The notes below the pieces were generated by a model. That model was not told the DNA's origin. It did not search any database and saw only the letters and a program-made list of their open reading frames with translations. From NCBI RefSeq assembly GCF_020400725.1, contig NZ_JAINVG010000025.1, positions 29,032 through 93,031 of the forward strand: a stretch of 64,000 nt of DNA, given 5' to 3'. Below are positions 50,798 to 59,747 of this stretch, piece by piece (position 1 is the first letter of the stretch; each line of letters starts with the position of its first letter). The stretch is from Streptomyces sp. NK15101. GTDB lineage: Bacteria > Actinomycetota > Actinomycetes > Streptomycetales > Streptomycetaceae. A program made the position numbers and the translations under genes.

Positions 50798-51550
50798 TCA
50801 CCGGATCTCGAGGATCTTCTCCCGCATCGCGTAGACCACCGCCTCCATCCGGGAGTGCAGCTGCAGCTTCTCCAGGATGTTCCGGACGTGGTTCTTCACG
50901 GTGTTCTCGGAGATGAACAGCTCCTTGGCGATGTCCCGGTTGTTCATGCCGGTCGCGACGAGCTTGAGGACCTCCAGCTCGCGGTCGGTCAGCCGGGGCG
51001 CGGGCACGAGCCGGCGCTCGTCGGTGCGCTGGATCATCGACTTGAACTCGGTGAGGAGCTTGGACGCCATCGACGGGCTGATCTGCGACTGCCCGTCGGC
51101 GACCGCGCGGATCGCGGTGGCGACCTCGTCGGTGGAGATCTCCTTGAGGAGGTAGCCCGTGGCCCCCGCCTTGATCGCCTCGTAGAGGTCGGCCTCCTCG
51201 TCGCTGATCGTCAGCATGATGATCTTCGCGCTGGGGGCCACCTCCTTGATGGAGGTGCACGCCTCGATGCCGCCGCGCCGGGGCATCCGCACGTCCATCA
51301 GGACGATGTCGGGAAGCAGATCGGCGGCCTTGTCGACGGCCTCGGCGCCGTCACCGGCCTCGCCGACGACCTGGATGTCCTCTTCCTGGGCGAGGACGAT
51401 CTCGAGCCCGCGGCGGAAGAGGGCATGGTCGTCCACGACGAGGACCCGGATCGGCTCCTTGCGGAATGCTCCGCTGTCCGATTCCGATCCCTCCGGGACC
51501 GCACCACCGTGCTCGCGCCCGCTGAGCACCGGCCCGAAGCTGTCCGCCAT
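50798..51550 (-). CDS. LuxR/NarL-type response regulator
   Basis: 250 residues. A ~32-residue N-terminal extension precedes the receiver domain with IRVLVVDDHALFRRGLE and the phospho-acceptor Asp86 (IVLMDVRMP). The LuxR-type helix-turn-helix lies at ~185-240 (LTDRELEVLKLVATGMNNRDIAKELFISENTVKNHV). GGGGGAGG lies before the ATG at 51550; the frame is open to 51631 but those residues are not part of the family. No histidine kinase gene is adjacent, so it is an orphan here. Its 3' end is duplicated downstream, and the present stop codon lies in the spacer. Confidence 0.9.
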   Translation of the reverse strand: MADSFGPVLSGREHGGAVPEGSESDSGAFRKEPIRVLVVDDHALFRRGLEIVLAQEEDIQVVGEAGDGAEAVDKAADLLPDIVLMDVRMPRRGGIEACTSIKEVAPSAKIIMLTISDEEADLYEAIKAGATGYLLKEISTDEVATAIRAVADGQSQISPSMASKLLTEFKSMIQRTDERRLVPAPRLTDRELEVLKLVATGMNNRDIAKELFISENTVKNHVRNILEKLQLHSRMEAVVYAMREKILEIR

Positions 51551-51758
51551 CGTTCCTCCCCCTGAAGGCCGTGGCCTGAATTCGTTTCCGGTCCTCCAAC
51601 CCGTACTCGACCGGCACCGGTTGGCGTGCACGCCATGATTTCATGCCGGGCGACGACGAGGGTGCTCCGCGGGCGCACGGGGGTGCCCCTGGGGGCGCGA
51701 ATCGCGCTCCAGGGGCACCCGGAGGGACACCTGTTCGGAGGCGGTGCGGTACGGCGGG

Positions 51759-52439
51759 TCAGCCGCCGAGCGCACCACCGACGCCGCCGCCCTCGGCGAG
51801 CGGGTCGCTCTCCAGGTGGATGACGCCGTAGTCGTAGGCGTGTCGCCGGTAGACGACGCTCGGCTGCTTGGTGTCGGAGTCGACGAAGAGGTAGAAGTCG
51901 TGCCCGACCAGCTCCATCTCGTAGAGCGCCTGGTCGAGCGTCATCGGTGCGGCCCGGTGGGTCTTCTCGCGGACCACGAGCGGGCCCTCGCCCTGGACCT
52001 CGATGGAGCCCATCATCGTGGTGGGCACCTTCTCGGTCTCGTCGACGGCCAGTCGGCCGTCTCCGTTGAGCTTGGCGGCGCCGGGCACCACGTCCCCGAC
52101 CTCCGCCGCGGACAGCCGGCCGCTACCGCGGCGGGTGTAGCGCTTGTCGTGCTGCTTGCGCAGTCGTGCCTCGAGCTTGTCGCTGGCGAGGTCGAGCGCT
52201 GCGTACGGGTCGCCTGCCGCCGCTTCCGCCCGGATCACCGGGCCTCGGGAGTGGAGGGTGATCTCCACGCGGTCGGACCGGTCGGCCTGCCGCGGGTTGT
52301 GCTCCTTGGACACCTCGACGTCGAGGCTGATCACCTTGCCGTCGAGCTTCTGGATCTTCTCCAGCTTCAGCTTCTCGGCCACGTGCTTGCGGAACCGCTC
52401 GGGCACCTCGGTCTTGCGGCCCTTGACGACGATGTCCAC
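51759..52439 (-). CDS. hpf: Ribosome hibernation-promoting factor, long form
   Basis: Dimerises 70S ribosomes into inactive 100S particles in stationary phase or stress. The 226 residues show the N-terminal S30AE domain (DIVVKGRKTEVPERFRKHVAEKLKLE, EITLHSRGPVIRAEA, AALDLASDKLEARLRKQHDKRY). A linker leads to the C-terminal dimerisation domain (KTHRAAPMTLDQALYEMELVGHDFYLFVD, VVYRRHAYDYGVIHLE). GTG at 52439 is preferred: the fold starts there and ACGGAG lies 7 bases upstream; the open frame extends to 52502. The leader contains a GC-rich hairpin. Confidence 0.93.
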   Translation of the reverse strand: MDIVVKGRKTEVPERFRKHVAEKLKLEKIQKLDGKVISLDVEVSKEHNPRQADRSDRVEITLHSRGPVIRAEAAAGDPYAALDLASDKLEARLRKQHDKRYTRRGSGRLSAAEVGDVVPGAAKLNGDGRLAVDETEKVPTTMMGSIEVQGEGPLVVREKTHRAAPMTLDQALYEMELVGHDFYLFVDSDTKQPSVVYRRHAYDYGVIHLESDPLAEGGGVGGALGG

Positions 52440-52506
52440 GCAGAACTCCGTTCCCGGATCGCCCTGGTCGGCTCCTTGGCCGCCGGGGATCTCCCTTTGC
52501 ACCAGA

Positions 52507-52526
52507 CTCCGGTGGTGTCACCGGAG
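52507..52526 (-). promoter_or_regulatory. Hairpin in hpf leader
   Basis: CTCCGGTG-GTGT-CACCGGAG, a perfect 8-bp stem 68-87 bases upstream of the hpf start codon. It may modulate the transcript; no T-run follows. The rest of 52440-52736 shows no gene. Confidence 0.35.
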
Positions 52527-52690
52527 CTCGGACTTGGCGACTTCGACCTCACTCCTCCCCAGTCGACGAGATCTCCACTCCATCGACGAGAGGTTAATTC
52601 GCCCTGAACTCCTGTCCTGTAGGCGCAACCATGTATTCGGTGAGGCGATGGCATTCGCCATTCCTCACAACCGAACATAGCCCCTTCGGA

Positions 52691-52706
52691 CGGGTGTCGG
52701 CACCCG
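52691..52706 (-). terminator. Hairpin downstream of ComF-like gene
   Basis: CGGGTG-TCGG-CACCCG, 31 bases after the ComF-like stop codon. Confidence 0.45.
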
Positions 52707-52736
52707 CTACCGCGACATACCTCCGTACGGGTGCTT

Positions 52737-53540
52737 TCACCTCTCACCACCTGCAACGATCCAAGTTTCCAGCGAGTTCCGGTTTATTTCGAACGAGGCG
52801 GGAGAGGATGCGATCACAGCCGCCACCCGCTGTTCGATTCCGTGCTGCGCCGAACCGGTCGGTAAACCGTGCGGTATTCCAGGAATGAACGGAAGGCGTA
52901 CGGCTCCGATGGCGCGCGCCGCCTCCGCGAGCGAGGCGCCCGTGGTCATCAGGTCGTCCACGAGGACGACCCTTCCCGCCGTCAGGAGCCGCGCGCCACC
53001 CGGCACGACCTCCAGCGCTCCCGACAGGTTGGCGAGGCGCCCGCGCGCCCCCAGCCCGGCCTGGTCCACCACGTACCGCCGCTGCCGGAGCACGGGCACG
53101 ACCCGCGCCGGCCTCCCCGCCCGCCGCAGCCGGGCCGCCGCGGCCAGCGCGATCCGCCGTGTCGGATCGTGCCCACGCGCCCGTACGGAGCGCCGCGAGG
53201 AGGGCACGGGTACGAGGAGCAGCGGTCCGTCCCCGGGAGCCGTCCCGGGCCGGGCAGCGGCCTCCACGGCCCCGGCGAGGGCGCCCCCGAGGGGTCCGGC
53301 GAGCGTGAGGGCCCCCCGCTCCTTGTGGGCGAGGAGCAGCTCCCGCACCGCGTCGGCGTACGGCGCTGCGGCGTGGACCGCGGGCAGCCCCGCGGGCTCG
53401 GGTGTGGGCCGCACCCTGCGCGGTGGCGCCCCGGCGAGCGCGTCCGCGCATGCCGCGCACAGCTCCGTCCGCGGTCTGCCGCAGCCTCCGCAGGCGACCG
53501 GCAGCACCAGCTCGGCGATCTCGCGCCACCACCCCCGCAT
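52737..53540 (-). CDS. ComF-family phosphoribosyltransferase-like protein
   Basis: 267 residues. An N-terminal four-cysteine zinc site (CGGCGRPRTELCAAC) precedes a phosphoribosyltransferase domain with the PRPP loop VVLVDDLMTTGASLAEA. LLLVPVPSSRRSVRARGHDPTRRIALAAA is also typical. ComF proteins are linked to DNA uptake in other bacteria; in Streptomyces the role is unknown. ATG at 53540 begins RGWWREIAELVLPVACGGC; the open frame extends to 53576. It lies between lpqB and hpf in the same direction. Confidence 0.87.
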   Translation of the reverse strand: MRGWWREIAELVLPVACGGCGRPRTELCAACADALAGAPPRRVRPTPEPAGLPAVHAAAPYADAVRELLLAHKERGALTLAGPLGGALAGAVEAAARPGTAPGDGPLLLVPVPSSRRSVRARGHDPTRRIALAAAARLRRAGRPARVVPVLRQRRYVVDQAGLGARGRLANLSGALEVVPGGARLLTAGRVVLVDDLMTTGASLAEAARAIGAVRLPFIPGIPHGLPTGSAQHGIEQRVAAVIASSPASFEINRNSLETWIVAGGER

Positions 53541-53660
53541 GGCTCCACTGTGCGCTCCCGGGCGCCTCCCGGCCACCCCTGTGGAAAACCGCCCGGGAAG
53601 CCCCGAGTACGTCAGGTGCGGCCCTGCGCCCGGGCCCCGGCGGGAACGGTCAGACAGGCC

Positions 53661-55526
53661 CTAGCCGGGGTAGACCGGCGAGAAGCCCTTCTTCACCACC
53701 GGCTGCCAGTTCGTCCCCGGCACCAGCCGCACGATCCCGTCGTCGCCGGAGTCGGCCACCACCGGCACCGTTTCCTTGTGCGGGGCGGTCACCGACGTCA
53801 CCCCGTTCAGACCGGGGAGCACCGAGCTCGTCGAGGTCGAGCCGTCGGTCTGGAGGTAGCGGATCTGCTGGACGCCGCCCGCCTCCTTGCCGACCACGAC
53901 GAGCCGGCTGGGTCCGGCCCAGGAGACGGCCGTGACCGACTCCATCCGGGGCGCGGCGGGCTGCAGAACGGGGACGGAGACGACCGTCTCCCCGTCCGTC
54001 GTCTGCCGCTCGATCCGGCCGATCTGCAGGGTCGTGTGCTCGCCCTGCGTGATCACCAGCGCGATCCGTACGCCGTCGGCGGAGACCCGCAGGGACTCGA
54101 TGCGGGCGTCGTCCCCGAGCCACGGCGTGCGGACCCTGACGGGGTGCCCGGTGCCGTCCGGCACCATCCACAGCCGGGGCGCGGCGGGGTCCCGGTCGGC
54201 GACCCACAGATCGCCCCTGCCGTCCCAGCTGGGCGCGGACAGCCGGTCGGACGGCCGGGCGGCCCTGCTGGTCAGAACGGGCGGCAGCGGATCCTGCTCG
54301 GCGGTGAGGGAGGAGACGAACAGTTCGCGGCCGGTCTGCCCGACCCCGGCGGCCCGGGTCTCGCCCCGGTCGACGGCGACCGAACGGAGCGGCACCGTGC
54401 CCTTGCCGAACGGCCCCGGCACCTCGAGCGGCGCGTTCGCCTCCCTGCCGCCGACCAGGAGCATCATCAGCTTGCCGTGCTCGTCGACGAAGTACGGGTG
54501 CTCCTCGCGGTCGGAGTTCCGCACCGCCGCGAACTCGAGCGCCTGCCCCTTGCCCAGCCGGCACAGCGACTGCCCGGCTGACCCCAGGAGCTCCACCTGC
54601 TCGACCCGTACGGAGGTCAGGTCACCCAGGGTGAACAGCAGCTGCGCCGCCATCCGCCGGCACGCCTCGCCGCCGGCCCGGTCCGCCTTGCGGTTGAGCG
54701 GCACCCTCAGCGTGGACTGGTCGTCCGTGGTCAGGGTGGTGACGCCGGTCTTCAGTTCCGTACCGGAGGGGAACTGCGAGTCGACGGCGGGCTTCAGCCA
54801 GTCCGTCGGGCCCTCGAGCAGCGCCTTGACCGTCTGCGTCACCGGATCCATCCGGGTGACGGGGTCCTGCCGCTGCCGGATGTAGACGGGGTCGGCGACG
54901 ACCCAGTCCTCCCCGGAGGCGAAGTAGTACTTGTTCACCGAACGGTAGTTGCGGAGGAAGTCGGCCTCGCCGAGGATCAGGCCGGGCGGGAGGCTGTCGA
55001 TGCGCCACTCCTTGCCCTTGCCGTTCGCCGACGGCTGCTGCACCACGTGGATCGACTGCAGGTAGTCGGTGGGGCTGATCGGCCGATAGGCGTGGCGGGC
55101 GTTCACGGTCGCGATCACGCGGCCGGAGAGCGGGAAGGCGCGCCCCTGGTTCTCGGGGTCGGCGTTGCGGTCGGCCTGCTCGCGGTCGGGCGCGGTGGTG
55201 AGCACGGTGATGCTCTGCTCCGGCTTCCAGCCCTGCGCGGCCTTCTTCGTGAGGTACTTGCGGGCGGTGGCGAAGCCGGGGTCGTCACTCGTCATGGCTT
55301 CCAGGAAGCCGTCGACGATCTCGTCCGGGTCCGCGTTCTCCCGGGGGGCGACGGCATAGACCCGCACCTGCGAGTCGCCCGTGTTGGAGCCCTTCACCGG
55401 CTGCACGTCACCGCTGTCGGGCATCGTCGCGCACCCGGCCGCCAGAAGCCCGCCGCACGCGGCGAGGACCACCGCGCGTGCACTCCGTCCCCGCCCCGCG
55501 TGCTCCGCTCGGGAGTCAGCGCCCAC
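53661..55526 (-). CDS. lpqB: Lipoprotein LpqB, MtrB-associated
   Basis: 621-residue lipoprotein that modulates MtrB sensor activity in actinobacteria. Signal and lipobox: RAVVLAACGGLLAAGCATMPDSGDVQ, the cysteine after LAAG. A GerMN-like domain follows (VRVYAVAPRENADPDEIVDGFLEAM, PVTQTVKALLEGPTDWLKPAV). The C-terminal half has beta-propeller-like repeats (LWVADRDPAAPRLWMV, ESLRVSADGVRIALV, VTAVSWAGPSRLVVVG). GTG at 55526 has AGGAGG upstream and overlaps the mtrB 3' end by 11 bases, so translation is probably coupled. Confidence 0.93.
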   Translation of the reverse strand: MGADSRAEHAGRGRSARAVVLAACGGLLAAGCATMPDSGDVQPVKGSNTGDSQVRVYAVAPRENADPDEIVDGFLEAMTSDDPGFATARKYLTKKAAQGWKPEQSITVLTTAPDREQADRNADPENQGRAFPLSGRVIATVNARHAYRPISPTDYLQSIHVVQQPSANGKGKEWRIDSLPPGLILGEADFLRNYRSVNKYYFASGEDWVVADPVYIRQRQDPVTRMDPVTQTVKALLEGPTDWLKPAVDSQFPSGTELKTGVTTLTTDDQSTLRVPLNRKADRAGGEACRRMAAQLLFTLGDLTSVRVEQVELLGSAGQSLCRLGKGQALEFAAVRNSDREEHPYFVDEHGKLMMLLVGGREANAPLEVPGPFGKGTVPLRSVAVDRGETRAAGVGQTGRELFVSSLTAEQDPLPPVLTSRAARPSDRLSAPSWDGRGDLWVADRDPAAPRLWMVPDGTGHPVRVRTPWLGDDARIESLRVSADGVRIALVITQGEHTTLQIGRIERQTTDGETVVSVPVLQPAAPRMESVTAVSWAGPSRLVVVGKEAGGVQQIRYLQTDGSTSTSSVLPGLNGVTSVTAPHKETVPVVADSGDDGIVRLVPGTNWQPVVKKGFSPVYPG

Positions 55527-57519
55527 GTGTCCCGTCCTCCTGCTCCAGATGCCCGTTCCCCCCGGCCGTCGCCGGGCCCGTCCCGCCGTCGCCGTCCGCC
55601 GTCGCGCGCGCCACGACCCGTGCGCCGCTGCCGGGCAGCGCCGTCGGATCGACGGTCGCCCGCGGCGGGGCGGGCAGCCTCGGCGGTATGGCGAGCGCCG
55701 GCCGGTCGCCCATGGGCTGCGCCGGTACGGCGGTGAGCCGGCCGCTCTCCTGGTCACGTCCGGCGGCGGCCTGCTCGCGGTTGCGCCGTGAGTCCTCGGG
55801 CTCCAGCGGGATCGGGGACCCCCGCAGCGGCTCGTCCGCGGTCCGCGGCAGGGTGAGCCGGAACTGCGAACCGCCACCGGCCTCGCCCCAGGCCTGGAGC
55901 CAGCCGCCGTGCAGCCGCGCGTCCTCCACGGCGATCGACAGGCCGAGGCCCGTGCCGCCGGTGGTGCGCGCGCGTGCCGGGTCGGCGCGCCAGAAGCGGT
56001 TGAAGACCCGGGTCGCCTCGCCCGGCTTCAGGCCCACGCCGTAATCCCGTACGGCCACGGCGACGGCGCCTCCGGCGGCGGCGAGCTTCACGACGACGTC
56101 GCGGCCCTCACCGTGCTCGACGGCGTTGACGACGAGGTTGCGCAGCACCCGCTCGACGCGGCGGGCGTCCGCCTCGGCCACCACGGGCTGCTGGTCGCCG
56201 AGGACCACGATCCGGGTGCCCTTGCGCTCGGCGAGGGGCTCGGCGCCGTCGATGACACGGCGGACGACCTGGCGCAGGTCTATCGGCTCCGCCTCCAGGG
56301 CGGCCGCGCCCGCGTCGAAGCGGCTGATCTCCAGGAGGTCGGAGAGCAGCGACTCGAAGCGGTCGAGCTGGTCGCCGAGGAGTTCCGCGGAGCGGGCGGT
56401 GATCGGGTCGAAGTCGACGCGGGCCTCGTGGATGACGTCGGCGGCCATCCGGACCGTGGTCAGCGGGGTCCGCAGCTCGTGCGAGACGTCGGAGACGAAC
56501 CGCCGCTGCATCCGCGACAGCTCCTCCAGCTGCTGGATCTTGAGCTGGAGGTTGGAGGCCATCTTGTTGAAGGCCTCGCCGAGGCGCGCGATGTCGTCCT
56601 CGCCGGTGACCTTCATGCGCTCCTGGAGGCGGCCGGCCGAGAGCCGTTCGGCGATCCCGGCGGCCATCCGCACGGGCGTGACGACCTGGCGCACCATGAG
56701 CCAGGCGATGGCGCCGAGCAGCACGACGACGAAGAGCCCGGCGGTCGCCAGGGTCCCCTTGACCAGGGTGAGGGAGTCCTCCTCCTGGCTCAGCGGGAAG
56801 AGGTAGTACAGCTCGTACTGGTCGCCGTCGGCGTCGTTCAGCCGCTTGCCGATCACCAGGCCCGGCTCGGACGCCTTGCCGTTGGTGTAGTGGATCCGCG
56901 TGAACTTCTGGAAGGTGCCGGTGCCCTGCGCGACCGAGGGCCGCAGGTCGGCCGGGATGCTCGTGGTCGGATCGACCTCGCCGGAGGCACGGGCGCCCCG
57001 GCTGGCGGTGTCGCCGGTGTCGAGTGAGAGCGCGACCACGTTGAACGCGCTCTGACCACCACTGGCGAGCTGCTCGACCAGGGTGGAGCGCCAGTTCACG
57101 GAGGCACCGGCCCGCACGCCGGCCTGCTGCCCGGGCGCGGACGGGGTGGTCGCCGCCCGGTCCTGGGCGGCGGAGAACCCTCCGGCTGCCTGGCTCTGGG
57201 CGGCCCTCTCCTTGGCGTCGAGCAGGCCGTTGCGGACCTGCCCGATGACGACGATGCCGAGCAGCAGCACCACTCCGAGCGACATGAGCAGGGTGCCCGC
57301 GACGATCCGCAGCTGGATGTTCCGCCGCCACAGCCGCACCGCGGGCAGCAGCGGCCGGCGGACCCAGCGCGCGAAGACCCGGAGGACCGGCCTGCTGCGA
57401 AGGAGCCCTCCGCCGTGCAGCAGACGGCCGAATCGCGAGCCCCCCCGCCCCGGTCCGGCAGTCCGCCCCGTACGGACTCCCGGGTCCCCGGGCTTCGGAG
57501 CAGCACTGCCTGCACTCAT
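55516..57519 (-). CDS. mtrB: Sensor histidine kinase MtrB
   Basis: Membrane kinase for MtrA, controlling envelope homeostasis, division and development. The 667 residues have TM helix 1 (LRIVAGTLLMSLGVVLLLGIVVIG), a large extracytoplasmic sensor domain, and TM helix 2 (LATAGLFVVVLLGAIAWLMV). A HAMP domain, the H-box RRFVSDVSHELRTPLTTVRM and HATPase motifs (NLVVNAVEHGEG, VAVRDYGVGL, GGTGLGLSIAVEDA) follow. The C-terminal ~110 residues are a low-complexity tail. ATG at 57519 is one base past the mtrA stop, so the genes are coupled. Confidence 0.94.
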   Translation of the reverse strand: MSAGSAAPKPGDPGVRTGRTAGPGRGGSRFGRLLHGGGLLRSRPVLRVFARWVRRPLLPAVRLWRRNIQLRIVAGTLLMSLGVVLLLGIVVIGQVRNGLLDAKERAAQSQAAGGFSAAQDRAATTPSAPGQQAGVRAGASVNWRSTLVEQLASGGQSAFNVVALSLDTGDTASRGARASGEVDPTTSIPADLRPSVAQGTGTFQKFTRIHYTNGKASEPGLVIGKRLNDADGDQYELYYLFPLSQEEDSLTLVKGTLATAGLFVVVLLGAIAWLMVRQVVTPVRMAAGIAERLSAGRLQERMKVTGEDDIARLGEAFNKMASNLQLKIQQLEELSRMQRRFVSDVSHELRTPLTTVRMAADVIHEARVDFDPITARSAELLGDQLDRFESLLSDLLEISRFDAGAAALEAEPIDLRQVVRRVIDGAEPLAERKGTRIVVLGDQQPVVAEADARRVERVLRNLVVNAVEHGEGRDVVVKLAAAGGAVAVAVRDYGVGLKPGEATRVFNRFWRADPARARTTGGTGLGLSIAVEDARLHGGWLQAWGEAGGGSQFRLTLPRTADEPLRGSPIPLEPEDSRRNREQAAAGRDQESGRLTAVPAQPMGDRPALAIPPRLPAPPRATVDPTALPGSGARVVARATADGDGGTGPATAGGNGHLEQEDGTRGR

Positions 57520-57520
57520 G

Positions 57521-58198
57521 TCAGCTCGGTCCCGCCTTGTAACCGACACCACGGACGGTCACCACGATCTCAGGGCGCTCGGGGTCCTTCTCGACCTTCG
57601 AGCGCAGCCGCTGGACGTGCACGTTCACCAACCGGGTGTCGGCCGCGTGCCGGTAGCCCCAGACCTGCTCCAGCAGGACCTCACGGGTGAAGACCTGCCA
57701 CGGCTTGCGCGCGAGCGCGACCAGCAGGTCGAACTCCAGCGGGGTCAGGGCGATGGACTGCCCGTCCCGCTTCACGGAGTGCCCGGCCACGTCGATGACC
57801 AGGTCGCCGATGGTGAGCTGCTCGGGAGCCGGCTCCTCGGACCTCCGCAGCCGCGCCCGGATACGGGCCACGAGCTCCTTCGGCTTGAACGGCTTCACGA
57901 TGTAGTCGTCGGCGCCGGACTCCAGGCCCACGACCACGTCGACGGTGTCGCTCTTGGCCGTGAGCATGACGATCGGCACACCGGACTCGGCGCGGATGAG
58001 CCGGCACACCTCGATGCCGTCCCTTCCGGGCAGCATCAGGTCCAGCAGCACCAGGTCGGGCTTGGCCTCTCTGAAAGCGGCAAGCGCCTTGTCACCGTCC
58101 GCGACGAACGACGGCTCGAACCCTTCACCCCGCAGCACGATGCCGAGCATCTCGGCCAGTGCGGTGTCGTCGTCGACGACAAGAACGCGTCCCTTCAT
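57521..58198 (-). CDS. mtrA: Response regulator MtrA
   Basis: 225-residue OmpR/PhoB-type regulator: receiver domain with RVLVVDDDTALAEML, the phospho-acceptor Asp53 (LVLLDLMLPGRDG) and VIMLTAKSD. The C-terminal winged helix is ALTPLEFDLLVALARKPWQVFTREVLLEQVWG and HVQRLRSKVEKDPERPEIVVTVRGVGYK. It is first in mtrA-mtrB-lpqB. A candidate direct-repeat MtrA site lies upstream of the start, suggesting autoregulation. Confidence 0.96.
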   Translation of the reverse strand: MKGRVLVVDDDTALAEMLGIVLRGEGFEPSFVADGDKALAAFREAKPDLVLLDLMLPGRDGIEVCRLIRAESGVPIVMLTAKSDTVDVVVGLESGADDYIVKPFKPKELVARIRARLRRSEEPAPEQLTIGDLVIDVAGHSVKRDGQSIALTPLEFDLLVALARKPWQVFTREVLLEQVWGYRHAADTRLVNVHVQRLRSKVEKDPERPEIVVTVRGVGYKAGPS

Positions 58199-58528
58199 AT
58201 CGACATCATCCCATTAGCCAATCGTTACCTGCCGTGACCTGTCCCACAGCGCCTCCCCCAGCCCGGGCCGTGGTCTCGTGGAAGACGGCCCGCTCGGCCC
58301 GCCGACGCACGGTTCGCGCGACCTGATCGGGCATCCGCACAGTGTGCCGCCTGCCGCTCGCACAATGAAGGTCCGGACGAAGGTACGAAGGAGATGCGGG
58401 CTCCGGCCCATGGGCGGGCCCCGCGTGGCACGATGGCACCCGGCCCGCCGCCGTGTCAGGTGTCGGCCGCCGTGACCGAGCCGGTTCGCCGATCCGGCAC
58501 CGCGACCATTCCTCCGAGGTGGACGACC
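58199..58528. other. Divergent intergenic region between mtrA and the membrane-protein gene
   Basis: 330 bases holding the mtrA promoter with a candidate MtrA box (58224-58238) and the promoter of the plus-strand membrane-protein run. No other structure recognised. Confidence 0.5.
58224..58238. promoter_or_regulatory. Candidate MtrA box upstream of mtrA
   Basis: GTTACCTGCCGTGAC on the + strand: GTTAC and GTGAC repeated with a 10-bp period, 26-40 bases upstream of the mtrA ATG. OmpR-type regulators bind direct repeats one helical turn apart. Confidence 0.4.
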
Positions 58529-59743
58529 GTGAACGACACTCCGGGCTGGACCTCGCCCGGATCCGCCCCCTCCGACGGCCAGGACGGCTCGGGGGTCCCC
58601 GGACCTCCCTCCTCGACCGACGCGAACGGCTCCGCCGCCCAGTGGTCCAAGGACCAGCCGCCCGCCGGCCAGTGGTCCCCGCCGACCGACCGGACTCCGC
58701 CCCCGGCACCCGGCCAGAACCGGGGGACCCAGCCCTCTGGCGTCCACTGGGGCAGGCCTCCGGCCGCGAAGCCCGGAGTCATCCCGCTGCGCCCGCTGGG
58801 CATGGGCGAGATCCTCGACGGCGCGGTGAAGACCCTCCGCACCTACTGGCGCACGGTCCTCACCATCACCGTCACGGTCGCGGTGGTCTCCCAGATCGCC
58901 GACATCCTGGCCCAGCGGTACCTCGTGCCGGCGCCCCCCGAGATCAACGCGGACGCCACACCCGCCGAGCAGCTGCAGCAGTCCCTCGACTCGGCCCAGG
59001 CCTCCCTGATCGGCCTGGGTCCGGCACTCCTCGTCACGATGATGGCGTCGCTGGTGAGCGCCGCCCTGCTGACCGTCGTCATCAGCCGCGCGGTCCTCGG
59101 CCGCCCGGTCTCGCTGGGCTCCGCCTGGCAGGAGGCCCGCCCGCGCCTGCTCCAGCTCCTCGGCCTGACCCTGCTCCTCGCGGCGATGACCGTCGCCATC
59201 GTGACCGTCGGCCTGCTCCCCGGCCTCCTGCTCGGCGGCGCCCCGGGCGTCGCCCTCACCTTCCTCGGCGGCCTGGGAGCCCTCGTGGCGGTCGTCTGGC
59301 TGATGATCCGCTTCAGCCTCTCGTCCCCCGCCCTGATGCTGGAGCGCCGGGGCGTCGTCCCGTCGCTGAAGCGCTCGGCGAAGCTGGTGCGGGGCTCGTG
59401 GTGGCGGATCTTCGGCATCACCGTGCTCACACAGCTACTGATCTTCGTTTTCGCCATGATCATCGCGATCCCGTTCAGCATCATCGGCTTCGCGGTCGAC
59501 GGCGAGGGCTTCTCCGGCCTGCTCTCCGGCACCACCACCGCGTTCGGCTGGCCGTTCCTGATCATCACGGGCATCGGCGGCGTCATCACCAGCGCGATCA
59601 CCTACCCGATCTCGGCCGGCGTGACCGTCCTCCTCTACGTGGACCAGCGCATCCGCCGCGAAGCCCTGGACCTCGAACTGGCCCGGGCCGCGGGCCTTCC
59701 CGGCTACGGCCCCACGCCGGGCACCGCCACCGTCGGGGGCTGA
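58529..59743 (+). CDS. Polytopic membrane protein (DUF7847-like)
   Basis: 404 residues. The first ~90 are Pro/Ser/Gly-rich and cytoplasmic, then PLRPLGMGEILDGAVKTLRTYWRTVL leads into about six TM helices. ISRAVLGRPVSLGSAWQEARPRLLQLLGL and LERRGVVPSLKRSAKLVRGSWWRIFGI recur in actinobacterial proteins annotated as glycerophosphoryl diester phosphodiesterase membrane-domain proteins; no phosphodiesterase catalytic domain is present. GTG at 58529 with GAGGTGGA upstream. It begins a run of five closely spaced genes whose function is probably envelope-related. Confidence 0.78.
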   Translation: MNDTPGWTSPGSAPSDGQDGSGVPGPPSSTDANGSAAQWSKDQPPAGQWSPPTDRTPPPAPGQNRGTQPSGVHWGRPPAAKPGVIPLRPLGMGEILDGAVKTLRTYWRTVLTITVTVAVVSQIADILAQRYLVPAPPEINADATPAEQLQQSLDSAQASLIGLGPALLVTMMASLVSAALLTVVISRAVLGRPVSLGSAWQEARPRLLQLLGLTLLLAAMTVAIVTVGLLPGLLLGGAPGVALTFLGGLGALVAVVWLMIRFSLSSPALMLERRGVVPSLKRSAKLVRGSWWRIFGITVLTQLLIFVFAMIIAIPFSIIGFAVDGEGFSGLLSGTTTAFGWPFLIITGIGGVITSAITYPISAGVTVLLYVDQRIRREALDLELARAAGLPGYGPTPGTATVGG

Positions 59744-59747
59744 TGCG

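Noticed and set aside
50622..50914. Target-site duplication of an insertion sequence
   Set aside because: 115 bp is far longer than transposon duplications, and the 61-bp spacer encodes no transposase.
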